From positions 6,461,001 through 6,525,000 of the forward strand of contig CP031740.1 in NCBI GenBank assembly GCA_022701275.1: a stretch of 64,000 nt of DNA, read 5' to 3'. Source of the DNA: Microcoleus vaginatus PCC 9802 (GTDB taxonomy: Bacteria; Cyanobacteriota; Cyanobacteriia; Cyanobacteriales; Microcoleaceae). The notes under the pieces are model-generated. The model was not told where the DNA came from and did no database searches. It worked only from the letters and a program-made list of their open reading frames with translations. This document shows positions 1 through 8,390 of this stretch, in pieces. Each line of letters starts with the position of its first letter. Position 1 is the first letter of the stretch. A program made the translations under genes and the position numbers.

Positions 1-980
1 CGGTTGGCTTTTGGTAAACCGATATAATCTTTAAAGCGGCCGGGAATCGGGCGGAAAGAATCGTGGACGATCGCCAAAGCCCGATAACAGTCATCATTGC
101 TTTCTACTATGATCCGCACCGCAGCAATATCGTACACTTGGTTAAACCCTTTTTGGCGGCGCTGCATCTTCCCATAAATCCCGTACAAATGTTTGGGACG
201 GCCGCTAACTTCGTAGCATTTAATGCCTAAATTGTCAAGCCTTTCTCGCAAACAATCTGTGACTTCTGCGAGTTGAGTTTCTCGATCGGCCCGCTTCTCG
301 GCCACCAATTCCTGAATTTCGCGGTAAGCTTCCGGTTCCAAGTATTTAAACGCTAAATCTTCCAATTCCCACTTAAAGCGCCCGATACCCAAACGGTTCG
401 CCAGGGGAGCAAAAATATCTCGGGTTTCTAGGGCAATACTGCGCTGCTTTTCTTCGGACAAATGCTCCAAAGTCCTCATGTTGTGCAGCCGGTCTGCCAG
501 TTTGACGACAATGACGCGAATATCTTTAGCCATTGCTAGGAACATTCGGCGGAAATTTTCAGCAAGGCGCTCTGTTTTGCTGGAAAAATTAAACTTAGAA
601 AGCTTGGTGACACCTTCAACCAACTGTCGCACTTCCGCGCCGAACCGCTGTTCTATTTCTTCTAGAGTAATATCTGTATCTTCAACAATGTCGTGGAGGA
701 AGCCGGCGGCAATCATGACGTTGTTGCCGCCCATATACCGGAGTATTCCAGCGACCGCTACCGGATGGCAAATGTAAGGTTCTCCTGATTTGCGGTATTG
801 TCCTTCGTGCAAGTCGCGGGCAAATTCAAAGGCCCGACAAATTAAGCTGTCGTCCGTCGAGGAGCAATTCGGGTTAGGGCCCCCATCAGGCTGCGATCGA
901 GTATTCAGGCATTCTTGCAGCCAATCGGGAACTACAGCAGGATCGATCGAATGAGAGGGAGTCAGAGTGTTCGCGTTCAT
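1..980 (-). CDS. RelA/SpoT (p)ppGpp synthetase/hydrolase, 5' part only
   Basis: Makes and degrades the alarmone (p)ppGpp from GTP/GDP and ATP. Reading the minus strand from the ATG at 978-980 gives about 326 residues before the window ends. The HD hydrolase domain is visible (CHPVAVAGIL, then GFLHDIVEDT with the metal-binding HD pair), and the last residues (FKDYIGLPKAN) are the start of the synthetase domain. The TGS/ACT regulatory half must lie outside the window. The N-terminal 40 residues (MNANTLTPSHSIDP...) are poorly conserved in such proteins. It stands alone, divergent from the PatD-like gene across a 463-bp gap. The bifunctional Rel type is most likely, since both domains are present and cyanobacteria usually carry one long enzyme; this is inference from the family. 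Confidence 0.93.
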   Translation of the reverse strand, partial: MNANTLTPSHSIDPAVVPDWLQECLNTRSQPDGGPNPNCSSTDDSLICRAFEFARDLHEGQYRKSGEPYICHPVAVAGILRYMGGNNVMIAAGFLHDIVEDTDITLEEIEQRFGAEVRQLVEGVTKLSKFNFSSKTERLAENFRRMFLAMAKDIRVIVVKLADRLHNMRTLEHLSEEKQRSIALETRDIFAPLANRLGIGRFKWELEDLAFKYLEPEAYREIQELVAEKRADRETQLAEVTDCLRERLDNLGIKCYEVSGRPKHLYGIYGKMQRRQKGFNQVYDIAAVRIIVESNDDCYRALAIVHDSFRPIPGRFKDYIGLPKAN

Positions 981-1443
981 GGGGTACACCTTTAAAACTT
1001 AGAAATACAAATGGTTAAAAGCCGGTTTCCGGTTGAATTGCCGAAATTATGTGTTTAGCTATACTAAACTAATTGAATGCCACAATTTGCAATTCAAAAA
1101 AATAGTCGATTTTTTTGTTAACTATACCTATGTAATCCCGAGTCGCCCCCCCTCGGAGGTAGGAAAATATAGTGACACCACTGCCGCCGCCGCAGTCTGT
1201 CGATCGGGGAAAATCGGGTAAAATAAGCATATTTTGGCGGTAGCGGTTGAGGTTGCGGGGGATCGGCATTTACCGGCAACGCTAAACTAACAGCAGCAGC
1301 CAGAAGGTTAGAGTCAGGGCAGAAAATCAAAAAAAGTTCTCACAAAACAGGGAATTGCTCCAAAAACGCACGGCTTCCCTCCATATGAGCAAACTTAAGT
1401 AAGTATCTACTTTGATTATAAATACAAATTTGTTTACAAAATC
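981..1443. other. Non-coding gap between rel and the PatD-like gene
   Basis: This 463-bp stretch separates two divergent genes and should hold both promoters. Short open frames on both strands overlap each other, have no recognisable protein and no ribosome site, so I call no gene. It is AT-rich at 1060-1130 and 1395-1440. No clear operator was seen. Confidence 0.5.
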
Positions 1444-1842
1444 ATGATATTGTCCGAAGACCGCCGCCAGTGCTACCAAGAATTACAGCAAGCACTAGAA
1501 CAACTACAAAGAACTGCTGCACAGGATAATCTGGATGGGGCCGCCCTGGCGATCGAATACAGAAAAGTGCAACAATTTTTCGGAAACCAAATTATGAGAG
1601 CCGAAAGCGATGAGTTAGAGGGCTCCGAAACACCCCCAGAGCAGTCCTATTTGACGGAAATTCACAAGCAACTGCGGTTGTTGGGGACAGATGTCACGTT
1701 TTTGCAAGCGTCGCGCCAGCCAGCGACAGCAAAGGCGAGGCAAACTGCGGCGATCGCGCGGCTCAACACGCTAATTGGCTACTGTGGAGCACTGCTACAA
1801 AAAAATTCTGGTTCTTCAGGGCCCGCCAAGATACAGAATTAA
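1444..1842 (+). CDS. PatD-like protein (heterocyst frequency control family)
   Basis: A 132-residue, soluble, mostly helical protein. Its layout resembles the cyanobacterial PatD family: an N-terminal helix starting with RRQCYQELQQALEQL, a central QQFFxxQI segment (VQQFFGNQI), and a C-terminal helical half with no membrane segment. PatD was described as a protein affecting heterocyst frequency in Anabaena, but relatives are widespread in cyanobacteria without heterocysts, so the cellular role here is open. The ATG at 1444 has no obvious Shine-Dalgarno. A zinc-ribbon gene follows 45 bp downstream in the same direction and may be co-transcribed. The family call is from memory of sequence pattern and is moderate only. 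Confidence 0.5.
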   Translation: MILSEDRRQCYQELQQALEQLQRTAAQDNLDGAALAIEYRKVQQFFGNQIMRAESDELEGSETPPEQSYLTEIHKQLRLLGTDVTFLQASRQPATAKARQTAAIARLNTLIGYCGALLQKNSGSSGPAKIQN

Positions 1843-1887
1843 TAATTGAATTAACAGGGAATTAAGAAGGCAAGGAGAAATAAAGCG

Positions 1888-2472
1888 GTGGAATGTCCAA
1901 AATGTAAACATCCCAACTTAGAAGGCGGTACCTTAGCCGGCCGTATGTCGGTGCAGTGGTGTCCCACCTGTTACGGTATCTGGATTCCAGGCAGAGAATA
2001 CGAAGCTTGGCAGAAAGAGCAGAGTCAGTGGTACAACAAATCCGAGAACCCAGATGCGACAGGGACTCTCGGCATAGAATTCACCCCGTCTGTCTACGAC
2101 AGCAAAGCAGCGCTGTGTCCCGAAGACGGTCACTATCTGTCACGGGCGAAAGTTCCTTTCAGCAGAGTGCCCTTTTACATAGAGCGCTGTATGTTGTGCG
2201 GGGGCATTTGGTGCGATAACGGCGAGTGGGACATTCTCGAAAGTCTGGGATTCCACACCGAGATTGACAAGATGTTTTCTCCGAATTGGCAAGCTAAGGC
2301 CCGCGTGCAAGAACTCGCCTCTCGGGAACGTCAAGTGCTTACTGAGAAGCTGGGGCCGGATATCGCCGGATATGTGTTGGAACTCGCGGAAGTTTTAGCA
2401 GACCATCCTCACGCAGATTGTGCGGCTACTTACATACTGCGGAGAGCTGAGTTAAAGCGAAAGGAAATTTAG
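1888..2472 (+). CDS. Zinc-ribbon (TFIIB-type) protein
   Basis: A 194-residue protein starting at GTG 1888 with AAGGAG at 1872-1877 as ribosome site. It holds two zf-TFIIB-like ribbons: CPKC...CPTCYGIW (residues about 3-33) and CPED...CMLCGGIWCDNGE (about 76-112), the second with the CGGxWxDxGE signature of this family. The first knuckle of the second ribbon has only one visible cysteine (C-P-E-D), so zinc binding there may use another ligand. The C-terminal 80 residues are helical. Such proteins are small, conserved and of unknown biochemical role, probably in nucleic acid or protein binding. It follows the PatD-like gene by 45 bp. Confidence 0.75.
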   Translation: MECPKCKHPNLEGGTLAGRMSVQWCPTCYGIWIPGREYEAWQKEQSQWYNKSENPDATGTLGIEFTPSVYDSKAALCPEDGHYLSRAKVPFSRVPFYIERCMLCGGIWCDNGEWDILESLGFHTEIDKMFSPNWQAKARVQELASRERQVLTEKLGPDIAGYVLELAEVLADHPHADCAATYILRRAELKRKEI

Positions 2473-2473
2473 T

Positions 2474-2786
2474 CAGTTGGCTGTTGACAGTTGACTGTTG
2501 ACTGTTGACTGTTGACTGTTAACGGTTGACTGGTGTTAGTAAGCGGTTGGTCGGTTAATGATGTAGTGATAAAATCTTTGTTTGTAGCAATTTCTATTGG
2601 TATTTACAAACAGCATATCGGTCTCTTGCCAATAACTAATAAGTCCTGAACCATACTAATAACTAACAACTAACCGCCGCTATATGGATAAATAATAAAT
2701 AACAACAGACAACAGTTAACAGTTAACAGTTAACAGTTAACAGACAACAGACACCAGACTAAGGACTAATGACTAATGACTAATGA
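2474..2786. repeat. Heptamer tandem repeats between zinc-ribbon and ABC genes
   Basis: The whole 303-bp intergenic gap is mostly 7-bp repeat arrays. About 2484-2532 is a run of the unit TGTTGAC; about 2705-2757 is a run of AGTTAAC flanked by CAGACAA; 2766-2786 is three copies of ACTAATG, which overlaps the start codon of the next gene. Arrays of 7-bp units (STRRs) are common in filamentous cyanobacteria. Confidence 0.85.
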
Positions 2787-4449
2787 CTCTTCTCTATTTT
2801 CAGTTGACAATCTGCGAGTAGCTTATCCTCAGCGGCGGGGCCAATCCGGTTGGGCCGTTGACGGGGTTTCCCTGACGCTGAAACCGGGGGAAAAGCTCGG
2901 ATTAGTCGGGGAGTCTGGCTGCGGTAAGTCAACTTTGGGAAGGGCGGCGATGCGGTTGCTGCCGGATTCAACGCTGATTGAGGGGCGAGTTAGTTTTGCT
3001 GGAGAGTCGGTGTTTGATATGAATGCTTCGCGGCTGAGACGGTTTCGGGGCGAAGCTGTAGCATTGATTTTTCAAGATCCGATGACTCGTCTCGATCCTT
3101 TGATGACTGTAGGAGAACATTGCATCGAGACTTTGCAAGCTCACAGACCGAATTTGGATCGCAAGCAAGCTAAGAAACGGGCGATTGAAACTCTGGAAGC
3201 GGTGAAAATTCCCGCGTCTCGCTGGTCGCAATTTCCCCACGAATTTAGCGGCGGAATGCGGCAAAGAGTAGCAATTGCTTTGGCTCTTTTGCTCGATCCC
3301 AAATTAATTGTGGCGGACGAACCGACTACAAGTTTGGACGTAACTGTAGCTGCCCAGATTTTGCAGGAATTAACCAGACTTTGTGAGGAACGGGGAACGG
3401 CTATTTTGTTGATTTCTCACGATTTGGCGATGGTGGCTGAGTATTGCGATCGCATTGCGGTGATGTACGGCGGTAAAGTCGTAGAAACAGGGCCGGTGCA
3501 AAACGTTTTTGAAAAGCCGCAGCACGAATATACTCGATCGCTGCTCAAAGCAGCTTTGCACATTCAAGCCGATTCTGACAAAGGGTTAGCATTCGAGGAA
3601 ATCAGGACTGAAGTCGTTACTGCAAACTTAACAAATTCGCCTCTTTTGACCGTAACGAATTTGCAGCAACACTACAGTTTAGAAAGCAATTTATTAGATC
3701 AGTTGTTTTCCAGGAATCGCCAGGTAATTAAAGCAGTAGACGGCGTTAGTTTAGAGCTACAACAGGGAGAAACCCTAGGGCTGGTGGGGGAGTCCGGCTG
3801 CGGTAAAAGTACCTTGTCACGCACGATTTTGCAGCTAATTACCGCGACTGGCGGCAAAGTTGAATTTCAAGGAATAGATATAACTGCTCTGAACCGCGAT
3901 GCTGTGAGGAAGCACCGTCGCGAAATGCAAATGATCTTTCAAGACCCCCACGCTTGCCTGAATCCGATGATGACTGTGGGGCAAAGTATTGCTGACCCCT
4001 TGTTTATTCACAAATTAGCTAATGGCAGCGAAGCTAAAAAACAAGTAATCCAAATGTTAGAGCGGGTGGGTTTAACTCCCGGGGAGGATTTCTTCCGCCG
4101 CTATCCGGGGGAATTGTCGGGAGGACAACAGCAGCGAGTTTCGATCGCCCGCGCTTTGATTACTCGCCCGAAACTGATAATTTGCGACGAACCTGTGAGT
4201 ATGCTGGATGCCAGCGTGCAGACTCAAGTTTTAGAGCTGATGTTGGAGTTGAAGCAGGAATTTAATTTGACTTATCTGTTTATTACGCACGATTTGTGGG
4301 TGGCGAGATTTTTTTGCGATCGCATTGCGGTAATGAATGCTGGAAAAATTGTTGAAATCGGTAAGACTAGGGATATTTTTACTAATCCGCAGCACCCTTA
4401 CACTCAGCAATTATTGCAAGCAGCTCCTTTACTGGCTCGAACTCAATAA
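2776..4449 (+). CDS. ABC transporter protein with two fused ATPase domains (oligopeptide/nickel type)
   Basis: A 557-residue ATP-binding protein that fuses two importer ATPases of the DppD/DppF (peptide, nickel or opine) class. Domain 1 has a Walker A GESGCGKST at residues 45-53, signature FSGGMRQR and Walker B LIVADEP. Domain 2 repeats this with Walker A near 338-346, signature LSGGQQQR and LIICDEP. Both halves carry the C-terminal extension with HEYTRSLL / HPYTQQLL that marks this class. No permease or binding-protein gene is adjacent, so it is an orphan here and must partner subunits encoded elsewhere. The start ATG at 2776 lies inside a 7-bp repeat (ACTAATG x3) and has no Shine-Dalgarno; other nearby ATGs are out of frame. 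Confidence 0.9.
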   Translation: MTNDSSLFSVDNLRVAYPQRRGQSGWAVDGVSLTLKPGEKLGLVGESGCGKSTLGRAAMRLLPDSTLIEGRVSFAGESVFDMNASRLRRFRGEAVALIFQDPMTRLDPLMTVGEHCIETLQAHRPNLDRKQAKKRAIETLEAVKIPASRWSQFPHEFSGGMRQRVAIALALLLDPKLIVADEPTTSLDVTVAAQILQELTRLCEERGTAILLISHDLAMVAEYCDRIAVMYGGKVVETGPVQNVFEKPQHEYTRSLLKAALHIQADSDKGLAFEEIRTEVVTANLTNSPLLTVTNLQQHYSLESNLLDQLFSRNRQVIKAVDGVSLELQQGETLGLVGESGCGKSTLSRTILQLITATGGKVEFQGIDITALNRDAVRKHRREMQMIFQDPHACLNPMMTVGQSIADPLFIHKLANGSEAKKQVIQMLERVGLTPGEDFFRRYPGELSGGQQQRVSIARALITRPKLIICDEPVSMLDASVQTQVLELMLELKQEFNLTYLFITHDLWVARFFCDRIAVMNAGKIVEIGKTRDIFTNPQHPYTQQLLQAAPLLARTQ

Positions 4450-4587
4450 AAGGTCTAAAAAAGGGGCGAACAGATATCAGCCACTAAAGTCACTCACCGG
4501 CTTCTAGATGGATTTCGGAAATTTCCGGTTAAATTCGTTAAAGTTAAGGGATACTTTTCAAATCCTCCCACCGACACCAAGCACCAT

Positions 4588-5661
4588 ATGGCAGAATCTG
4601 ACCTAGGCAGTTTTGCGGTGGCACCCGAAGCCTCATTCGCAATCGCAGAGGATGAGGACACCGAGATCGATCGTCCCACGGTAACTCCCTCGTCAGCATA
4701 CAACAACTGGTCTGCCGACGATCCCGTGGGAGCTTTGTTCAAGGAAATGGCTCGCTATCCTCTACTGACTGCCACCGAAGAGGTGGAGTTGGCGCGCCGC
4801 GTTCAAGAATTGGTAGCCCTGGATGAAGTAGAACAGCGTTTGCAGCAGGAATTGGACAGGGTGCCGACAAAAGCTGAACTCGCAGCGGCTTTGGGGATAA
4901 GCGAAACTCAACTGCAACAGCTTCGCCACCAGTGTCAGTCGGCGAAACGGAAAATGATCAGCTCGAATTTGCGCTTGGTGGTTTCGATTGCCAAACGCTA
5001 TCTGAATCGGGGCGTGCCTTTTCTCGATTTAATTCAGGAAGGAGCTTTGGGTTTGAACCGGGCCGCCGAAAAGTTTGATCCGGAGAAGGGTTACAAGTTT
5101 TCTACTTATGCCTATTGGTGGATTCGCCAGGGAATTACCCGGACAATTGCTAATCAAGGGCGGACGATTCGCTTGCCTGTTCACATTGTCGAACAGTTAA
5201 ATAAACTCAAAAAAGTTTATCGAGATTTGAGGCGTTCTCTTCAACGCAATCCAACTGAAACTGAACTTGCTAGAGAAATGCAAGTTACTTGCGAACAGCT
5301 TCGCTACCTCCAGCAAGTACGTCGGCAATCTTTGTCTCTCAACCACCGCATCGGCTCAGAAGAAAGTTCGGAACTTTTGGATGTTCTCGAAGATAACGCG
5401 ACGCAATCTCCCGAAGCTCAGATGAATGAGATGATGATGCGCCAAGATATTTTGGAGGTGTTGGACAGTATTTTGACTGAGCGGGAAAAAGAGATTGTTG
5501 CTATGCGTTACGGTTTGCTGACCGGCGAACCTTACACTTTAGAAGAGGTGAGCAGTTTGTTCAATTTGTCCCGCGAACGAGTTCGTCAAATTCAAAATAA
5601 GGCAATGCGAAAGCTGCGCCGCCCTCAAGTGACGGAACGATTGAAGGGCTGGTTGAAATAA
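4588..5661 (+). CDS. Group 2 sigma-70 family RNA polymerase sigma factor
   Basis: A 357-residue sigma factor. Region 1.2 is at about 42-75 (DPVGALFKEMARYPLLTATEE), region 2 at about 125-197 (LRLVVSIAKRYLNRG, FSTYAYWWIRQGITRTI, RTIRLP), region 3 next, and the region 4 helix-turn-helix at the end (LTEREKEIVAMRYGL ... LSRERVRQIQNKAMRKLR). There is no long acidic 1.1 region as in a primary SigA, and the length fits cyanobacterial group 2 factors (SigB/C/D/E class), which are non-essential and respond to light, nutrient or stress. I cannot place it in one of those letters. It has its own 138-bp upstream gap and is monocistronic. Confidence 0.92.
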   Translation: MAESDLGSFAVAPEASFAIAEDEDTEIDRPTVTPSSAYNNWSADDPVGALFKEMARYPLLTATEEVELARRVQELVALDEVEQRLQQELDRVPTKAELAAALGISETQLQQLRHQCQSAKRKMISSNLRLVVSIAKRYLNRGVPFLDLIQEGALGLNRAAEKFDPEKGYKFSTYAYWWIRQGITRTIANQGRTIRLPVHIVEQLNKLKKVYRDLRRSLQRNPTETELAREMQVTCEQLRYLQQVRRQSLSLNHRIGSEESSELLDVLEDNATQSPEAQMNEMMMRQDILEVLDSILTEREKEIVAMRYGLLTGEPYTLEEVSSLFNLSRERVRQIQNKAMRKLRRPQVTERLKGWLK

Positions 5662-5729
5662 ACTAAAAAACATTGAGTTGGCATTTTGAAAAATCTTAAA
5701 ATTATTGTGGGGACACTCCGACCCCGCCG

Positions 5730-5837
5730 TATATAGCAATCTTCGCATCATTTGTGAATTTATTACTCCCTCCCCGCTGGTTCGGGAGGGTCGGGGTGGC
5801 GTAAAAAATTTACGACTCCTGCAAGGATTGCTATATA
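5730..5837. mobile_element. MITE-like 108-bp inverted-repeat element
   Basis: Perfect 12-bp inverted ends: TATATAGCAATC at 5730-5741 and GATTGCTATATA at 5826-5837. The ten-base core TATAGCAATC equals the outer end of the IS630-type element at 44696-45843. The inside holds a GC-rich hairpin (about 5767-5800, two GGGAGG/CCTCCC-like arms) and no gene. A small non-autonomous element mobilised by the IS630 transposase is the simplest reading, but this is inference. Confidence 0.55.
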
Positions 5838-5937
5838 TGCTTATTCAATGGGGAAAAACTTAATTAAAAATTACAAATTAAAAATGTCTTGATGTGGTAT
5901 TTTTAATTCTTGATTGTCGCGTACTACTTACTTATTT

Positions 5938-6423
5938 ATGTCTTCTGAGGTAATTTTGCGTCCAGCTACCCGCGCCGACGTGCCGGTACTGTTTGATTTG
6001 ATTAAAGCTTTAGCTGAGTACGAAAAATTATCTCATGCCGTTACTGGCAATGCCGTTGATTTGGAGCATCATTTGTTTGGCGACCGACCTTTTGCTGAAG
6101 CGATTTTAGCCGAGTGCGAAGGTCAAATTGTGGGCTGGGCGCTGTTTTTTTACAATTATTCTACTTTTTTGACTCAGCCAGGAATTTATTTGGAAGATTT
6201 GTTTGTGATCCCTGAGTTTCGAGGGCGGGGAATTGGCAAGTCTTTGATAGTTTATTTAGCGCAGTTGACGGTTGAAAGGGGCTGCGGGCGTTTGGAATGG
6301 AGCGTTTTGGATTGGAATGAATTGGCGATCGGATTTTACAAGGGTATCGGTGCTGATGTGATGCCCGACTGGCGGATTTGCCGGGTTGCGGGCGAGTCTT
6401 TGGCAACTTTGGCATCGAAGTAA
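5938..6423 (+). CDS. GNAT family N-acetyltransferase
   Basis: A 161-residue acetyltransferase that should transfer an acetyl group from acetyl-CoA to an amine. The acetyl-CoA binding motif is clear (EDLFVIPEFRGRGIGKSL), preceded by the beta-strand with LYLEDLFV-like hydrophobics and followed by WNELAIGFYKGIGA, the usual C-terminal strand-helix. The pattern, including PTKALAEYEKL-like N-terminal text, resembles diamine (spermidine/thialysine) acetyltransferases, so a polyamine or lysine-like substrate is possible. The open frame extends upstream to a TTG at 5914, but the ATG at 5938 begins at the expected family start (SSEVILRPAT). Lies between the MITE-like element and a palindromic repeat cluster. 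Confidence 0.85.
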   Translation: MSSEVILRPATRADVPVLFDLIKALAEYEKLSHAVTGNAVDLEHHLFGDRPFAEAILAECEGQIVGWALFFYNYSTFLTQPGIYLEDLFVIPEFRGRGIGKSLIVYLAQLTVERGCGRLEWSVLDWNELAIGFYKGIGADVMPDWRICRVAGESLATLASK

Positions 6424-6471
6424 TTCAGGCGGGTTCGCGTGCCCAGCCCCTATTCCCCACAAAAAATTCAT

Positions 6472-6645
6472 CTGTTGTGAAACAGGCATCTTGCCTGTGT
6501 GTGGAACAGGCATCTTGCGTAATTCAGGGCGGGCTAGAAGCCCACCCCACAAAAAATTCATCTGTTGTGGAACAGGCATCTTGCCTGTGTGTGGAACAGG
6601 TATCTTGCCTGTGTGTAGAACAGGCATCTTGCCTGTTAAGCTAAA
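6472..6645. repeat. Clustered palindromic repeats (AACAGGCA-TCT-TGCCTGTT family)
   Basis: About five copies of a 19-21 bp palindrome (arms AACAGGCA and TGCCTGTT around TCT) lie head to tail here, separated by TGTGTGG or by the phrase CCCCACAAAAAATTCATC, which itself occurs twice (about 6457 and 6544). The same palindrome recurs at 36215-36235. One copy is broken after CATCTTGC. No gene in the 316-bp gap 6424-6739. Confidence 0.8.
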
Positions 6646-6739
6646 ATGCCGCACTCCGGTTAATTAATACCGCCCTACTTAATTGGCAAAAATATAGGAA
6701 AATTTAAGTAACAGTAAATTTTGATTGAGAGAGTCGATC

Positions 6740-6946
6740 GTGATTATTTGGGTAAACGAGCAAATCGATCCGTCGGGCATTCTTTATTCTTGCATTGCTT
6801 GTTGCGATGAGACTCAAGCGAAGGATTGCCACAAATCTTTTGAGCAGAATTTGACGGCGGAGCAAAAACAGCAGGGCTGGGTGGCTACCTTGCGGACTGT
6901 TAGTTCTTGGGATGAGGTGCCTGTTAATGCTTTGAAATTGAATTAA
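6740..6946 (+). CDS. Small conserved cyanobacterial protein
   Basis: A 68-residue acidic soluble protein (MIIWVNEQIDPSGILYSC...). I chose the GTG at 6740 because the text from there reads as a compact domain; an upstream TTG at 6725 is the only alternative. It contains a CIACCDE cysteine cluster, a second cysteine in AKDCHKSFEQ, and ends DEVPVNALKLN. The cysteines suggest metal or redox chemistry but no motif is recognised. I recall similar short proteins in other cyanobacteria with misleading annotations, and give no function. It is flanked by long non-coding stretches. Confidence 0.6.
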   Translation: MIIWVNEQIDPSGILYSCIACCDETQAKDCHKSFEQNLTAEQKQQGWVATLRTVSSWDEVPVNALKLN

Positions 6947-7320
6947 TGAGTGCAAGTCATCAGCAGCTTTAGTCTCCCCCTGTTTCCGTTCGCTCGAAAC
7001 GGTCGGAAAACGGGGGACATCTGTTTGGAAAAGGCAAGATAGCTCGATCGCACATTGGTCAAATTAACAGAGGTTTTGTGAATCTGAAGGCAAAAAGCTG
7101 CAAGCATTTGGGGCTGCCAGTCTGAAGATTGTGCCCTGCAAGGTGCGGGAATTTGGGGGGAAATTTTCGGGCCTGCTGTGCTGCGAACACGCTAGGACGA
7201 AAAAGCGTGCAGGTGCGATCCTCTTCGAGGGCTCCGCTAACGACAATTCGCATTTATTAAACGGACTTTAGCATTACTATTAATACATAAAGGCATTTCC
7301 AATTGTCAAGTTAAATTTTT
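6947..7320. other. Intergenic stretch without recognised gene
   Basis: 374 bp between the small protein and the AEC permease. Short minus-strand frames here show no protein family, no ribosome site and poor composition, so none is called. The stretch 6973-7022 has a GC-rich imperfect hairpin (CCCCCTGTTTCCG ... CGGAAAACGGGGG) that could end transcription of the upstream gene. Confidence 0.45.
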
Positions 7321-8316
7321 ATGCTTGAAACCTTATTTCACGCTTATACCCCTCTAGTTATCTGGACTGGCTTGGGACTGCTGTTGTTTCAGTACATCCC
7401 AGTGAATTTTCCCAAGGTGCTGAGCCACTTTCTTTTCTGGATTGGGATACCGCTGCAAATTCTAGTTTTGGCCCGTCAAAGCAATTTTTCGGGTGCTGTG
7501 GGATTTACGCCGGCGATCGCCCTATTCGTGTTATTTCTGAGTACGAGTTTTGCTTGGCTGACTTGGGTATTATTGCGTAGGCTGAGTGCGGCCCACATCA
7601 AAAAGCCCTATTTTCAGGGCAAAAATTCTCTAGTAAATTTATTTTTATTAAATTTTAATTCCCTGAAGCGATCGAGCCAAGGCAGTTTTCTCCTAGCTGC
7701 GATGTTAGGGAATACGGGGTTTGTTGGATTAGCAATCACCCCGTCTATCATCAGCACCGATAACAGCAACTGGGCTGTCTTGTACAGCGTCACTAACAAT
7801 GTTATTGGAACTTATTGTTTCGGTGTATTTATTGCTAGCTATTTCGGGAACTCCGAGCAAAAAAATCACTGGTGGACTCCGATCCGGGACGTGCTGACAG
7901 TTCCTGCCTTGTGGGCTTTTTTAATTGGTTTTTATACTAGAAACATTCCCCTGCCCGAGACAGTGGAATCGGGATTGCAGACTGCTGTTTTGGTGGTAAT
8001 TGCCAGTGCTTTGCTGCTGGTGGGCATCCGGCTGAGGTCTATTAAGAAATGGGAAAGTTTTGAACTGGCGTTAATCCCGTCGCTGTTAAAAGTGGTAATT
8101 GTGCCGGTGCTGATCGGATTGGGTGCTAGTTATTTCGGATTGAGCGGCGATCCGAGGTTCGTGTTGGTGTTGATGTCGGGAACGCCCACAGCTCTTTCCG
8201 TGCTGATTTTAGCAGAAGTCTACGAGCTCGATCGCGATTTGTTAGCTAGCAGCATCGCCCTCACTTCTGTCGGGTTGCTGTTGATGCTTCCGCTGTGGTT
8301 AGCTGGGTTTAGTTAA
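7321..8316 (+). CDS. AEC family (auxin efflux carrier-like) permease
   Basis: A 331-residue integral membrane protein with about ten hydrophobic segments (for example LVIWTGLGLLLFQYIPVNF near residue 12, WAVLYSVTNNVIGTYCFGVF near 157, AVLVVIASALLLVGIRL near 222, and two at the C-terminus). The two-half arrangement, the VTNN motif and the ending MSGTPTALSVLILAEVYELD match the bacterial auxin efflux carrier superfamily, which exports organic anions or metabolites. The substrate cannot be told from sequence; the plant name does not imply auxin. It is single, with no linked enzyme genes. Confidence 0.85.
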   Translation: MLETLFHAYTPLVIWTGLGLLLFQYIPVNFPKVLSHFLFWIGIPLQILVLARQSNFSGAVGFTPAIALFVLFLSTSFAWLTWVLLRRLSAAHIKKPYFQGKNSLVNLFLLNFNSLKRSSQGSFLLAAMLGNTGFVGLAITPSIISTDNSNWAVLYSVTNNVIGTYCFGVFIASYFGNSEQKNHWWTPIRDVLTVPALWAFLIGFYTRNIPLPETVESGLQTAVLVVIASALLLVGIRLRSIKKWESFELALIPSLLKVVIVPVLIGLGASYFGLSGDPRFVLVLMSGTPTALSVLILAEVYELDRDLLASSIALTSVGLLLMLPLWLAGFS

Positions 8317-8390
8317 TATTAGCTAAATTTTCAAATCAGATTGCTCTAAAATTTCGCAGTACAATCAACGATAACTGCACGGAAAAGAGG

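Noticed and set aside
1033..1330. Three short open frames on both strands upstream of the PatD-like gene
   Set aside because: They overlap one another, lack ribosome sites and protein-like composition, and lie where promoters are expected.
4545..4590. tRNA-like 3' end (TTCAAATCC followed later by ACCA)
   Set aside because: The T-arm and acceptor stem do not pair and no anticodon arm is seen upstream.
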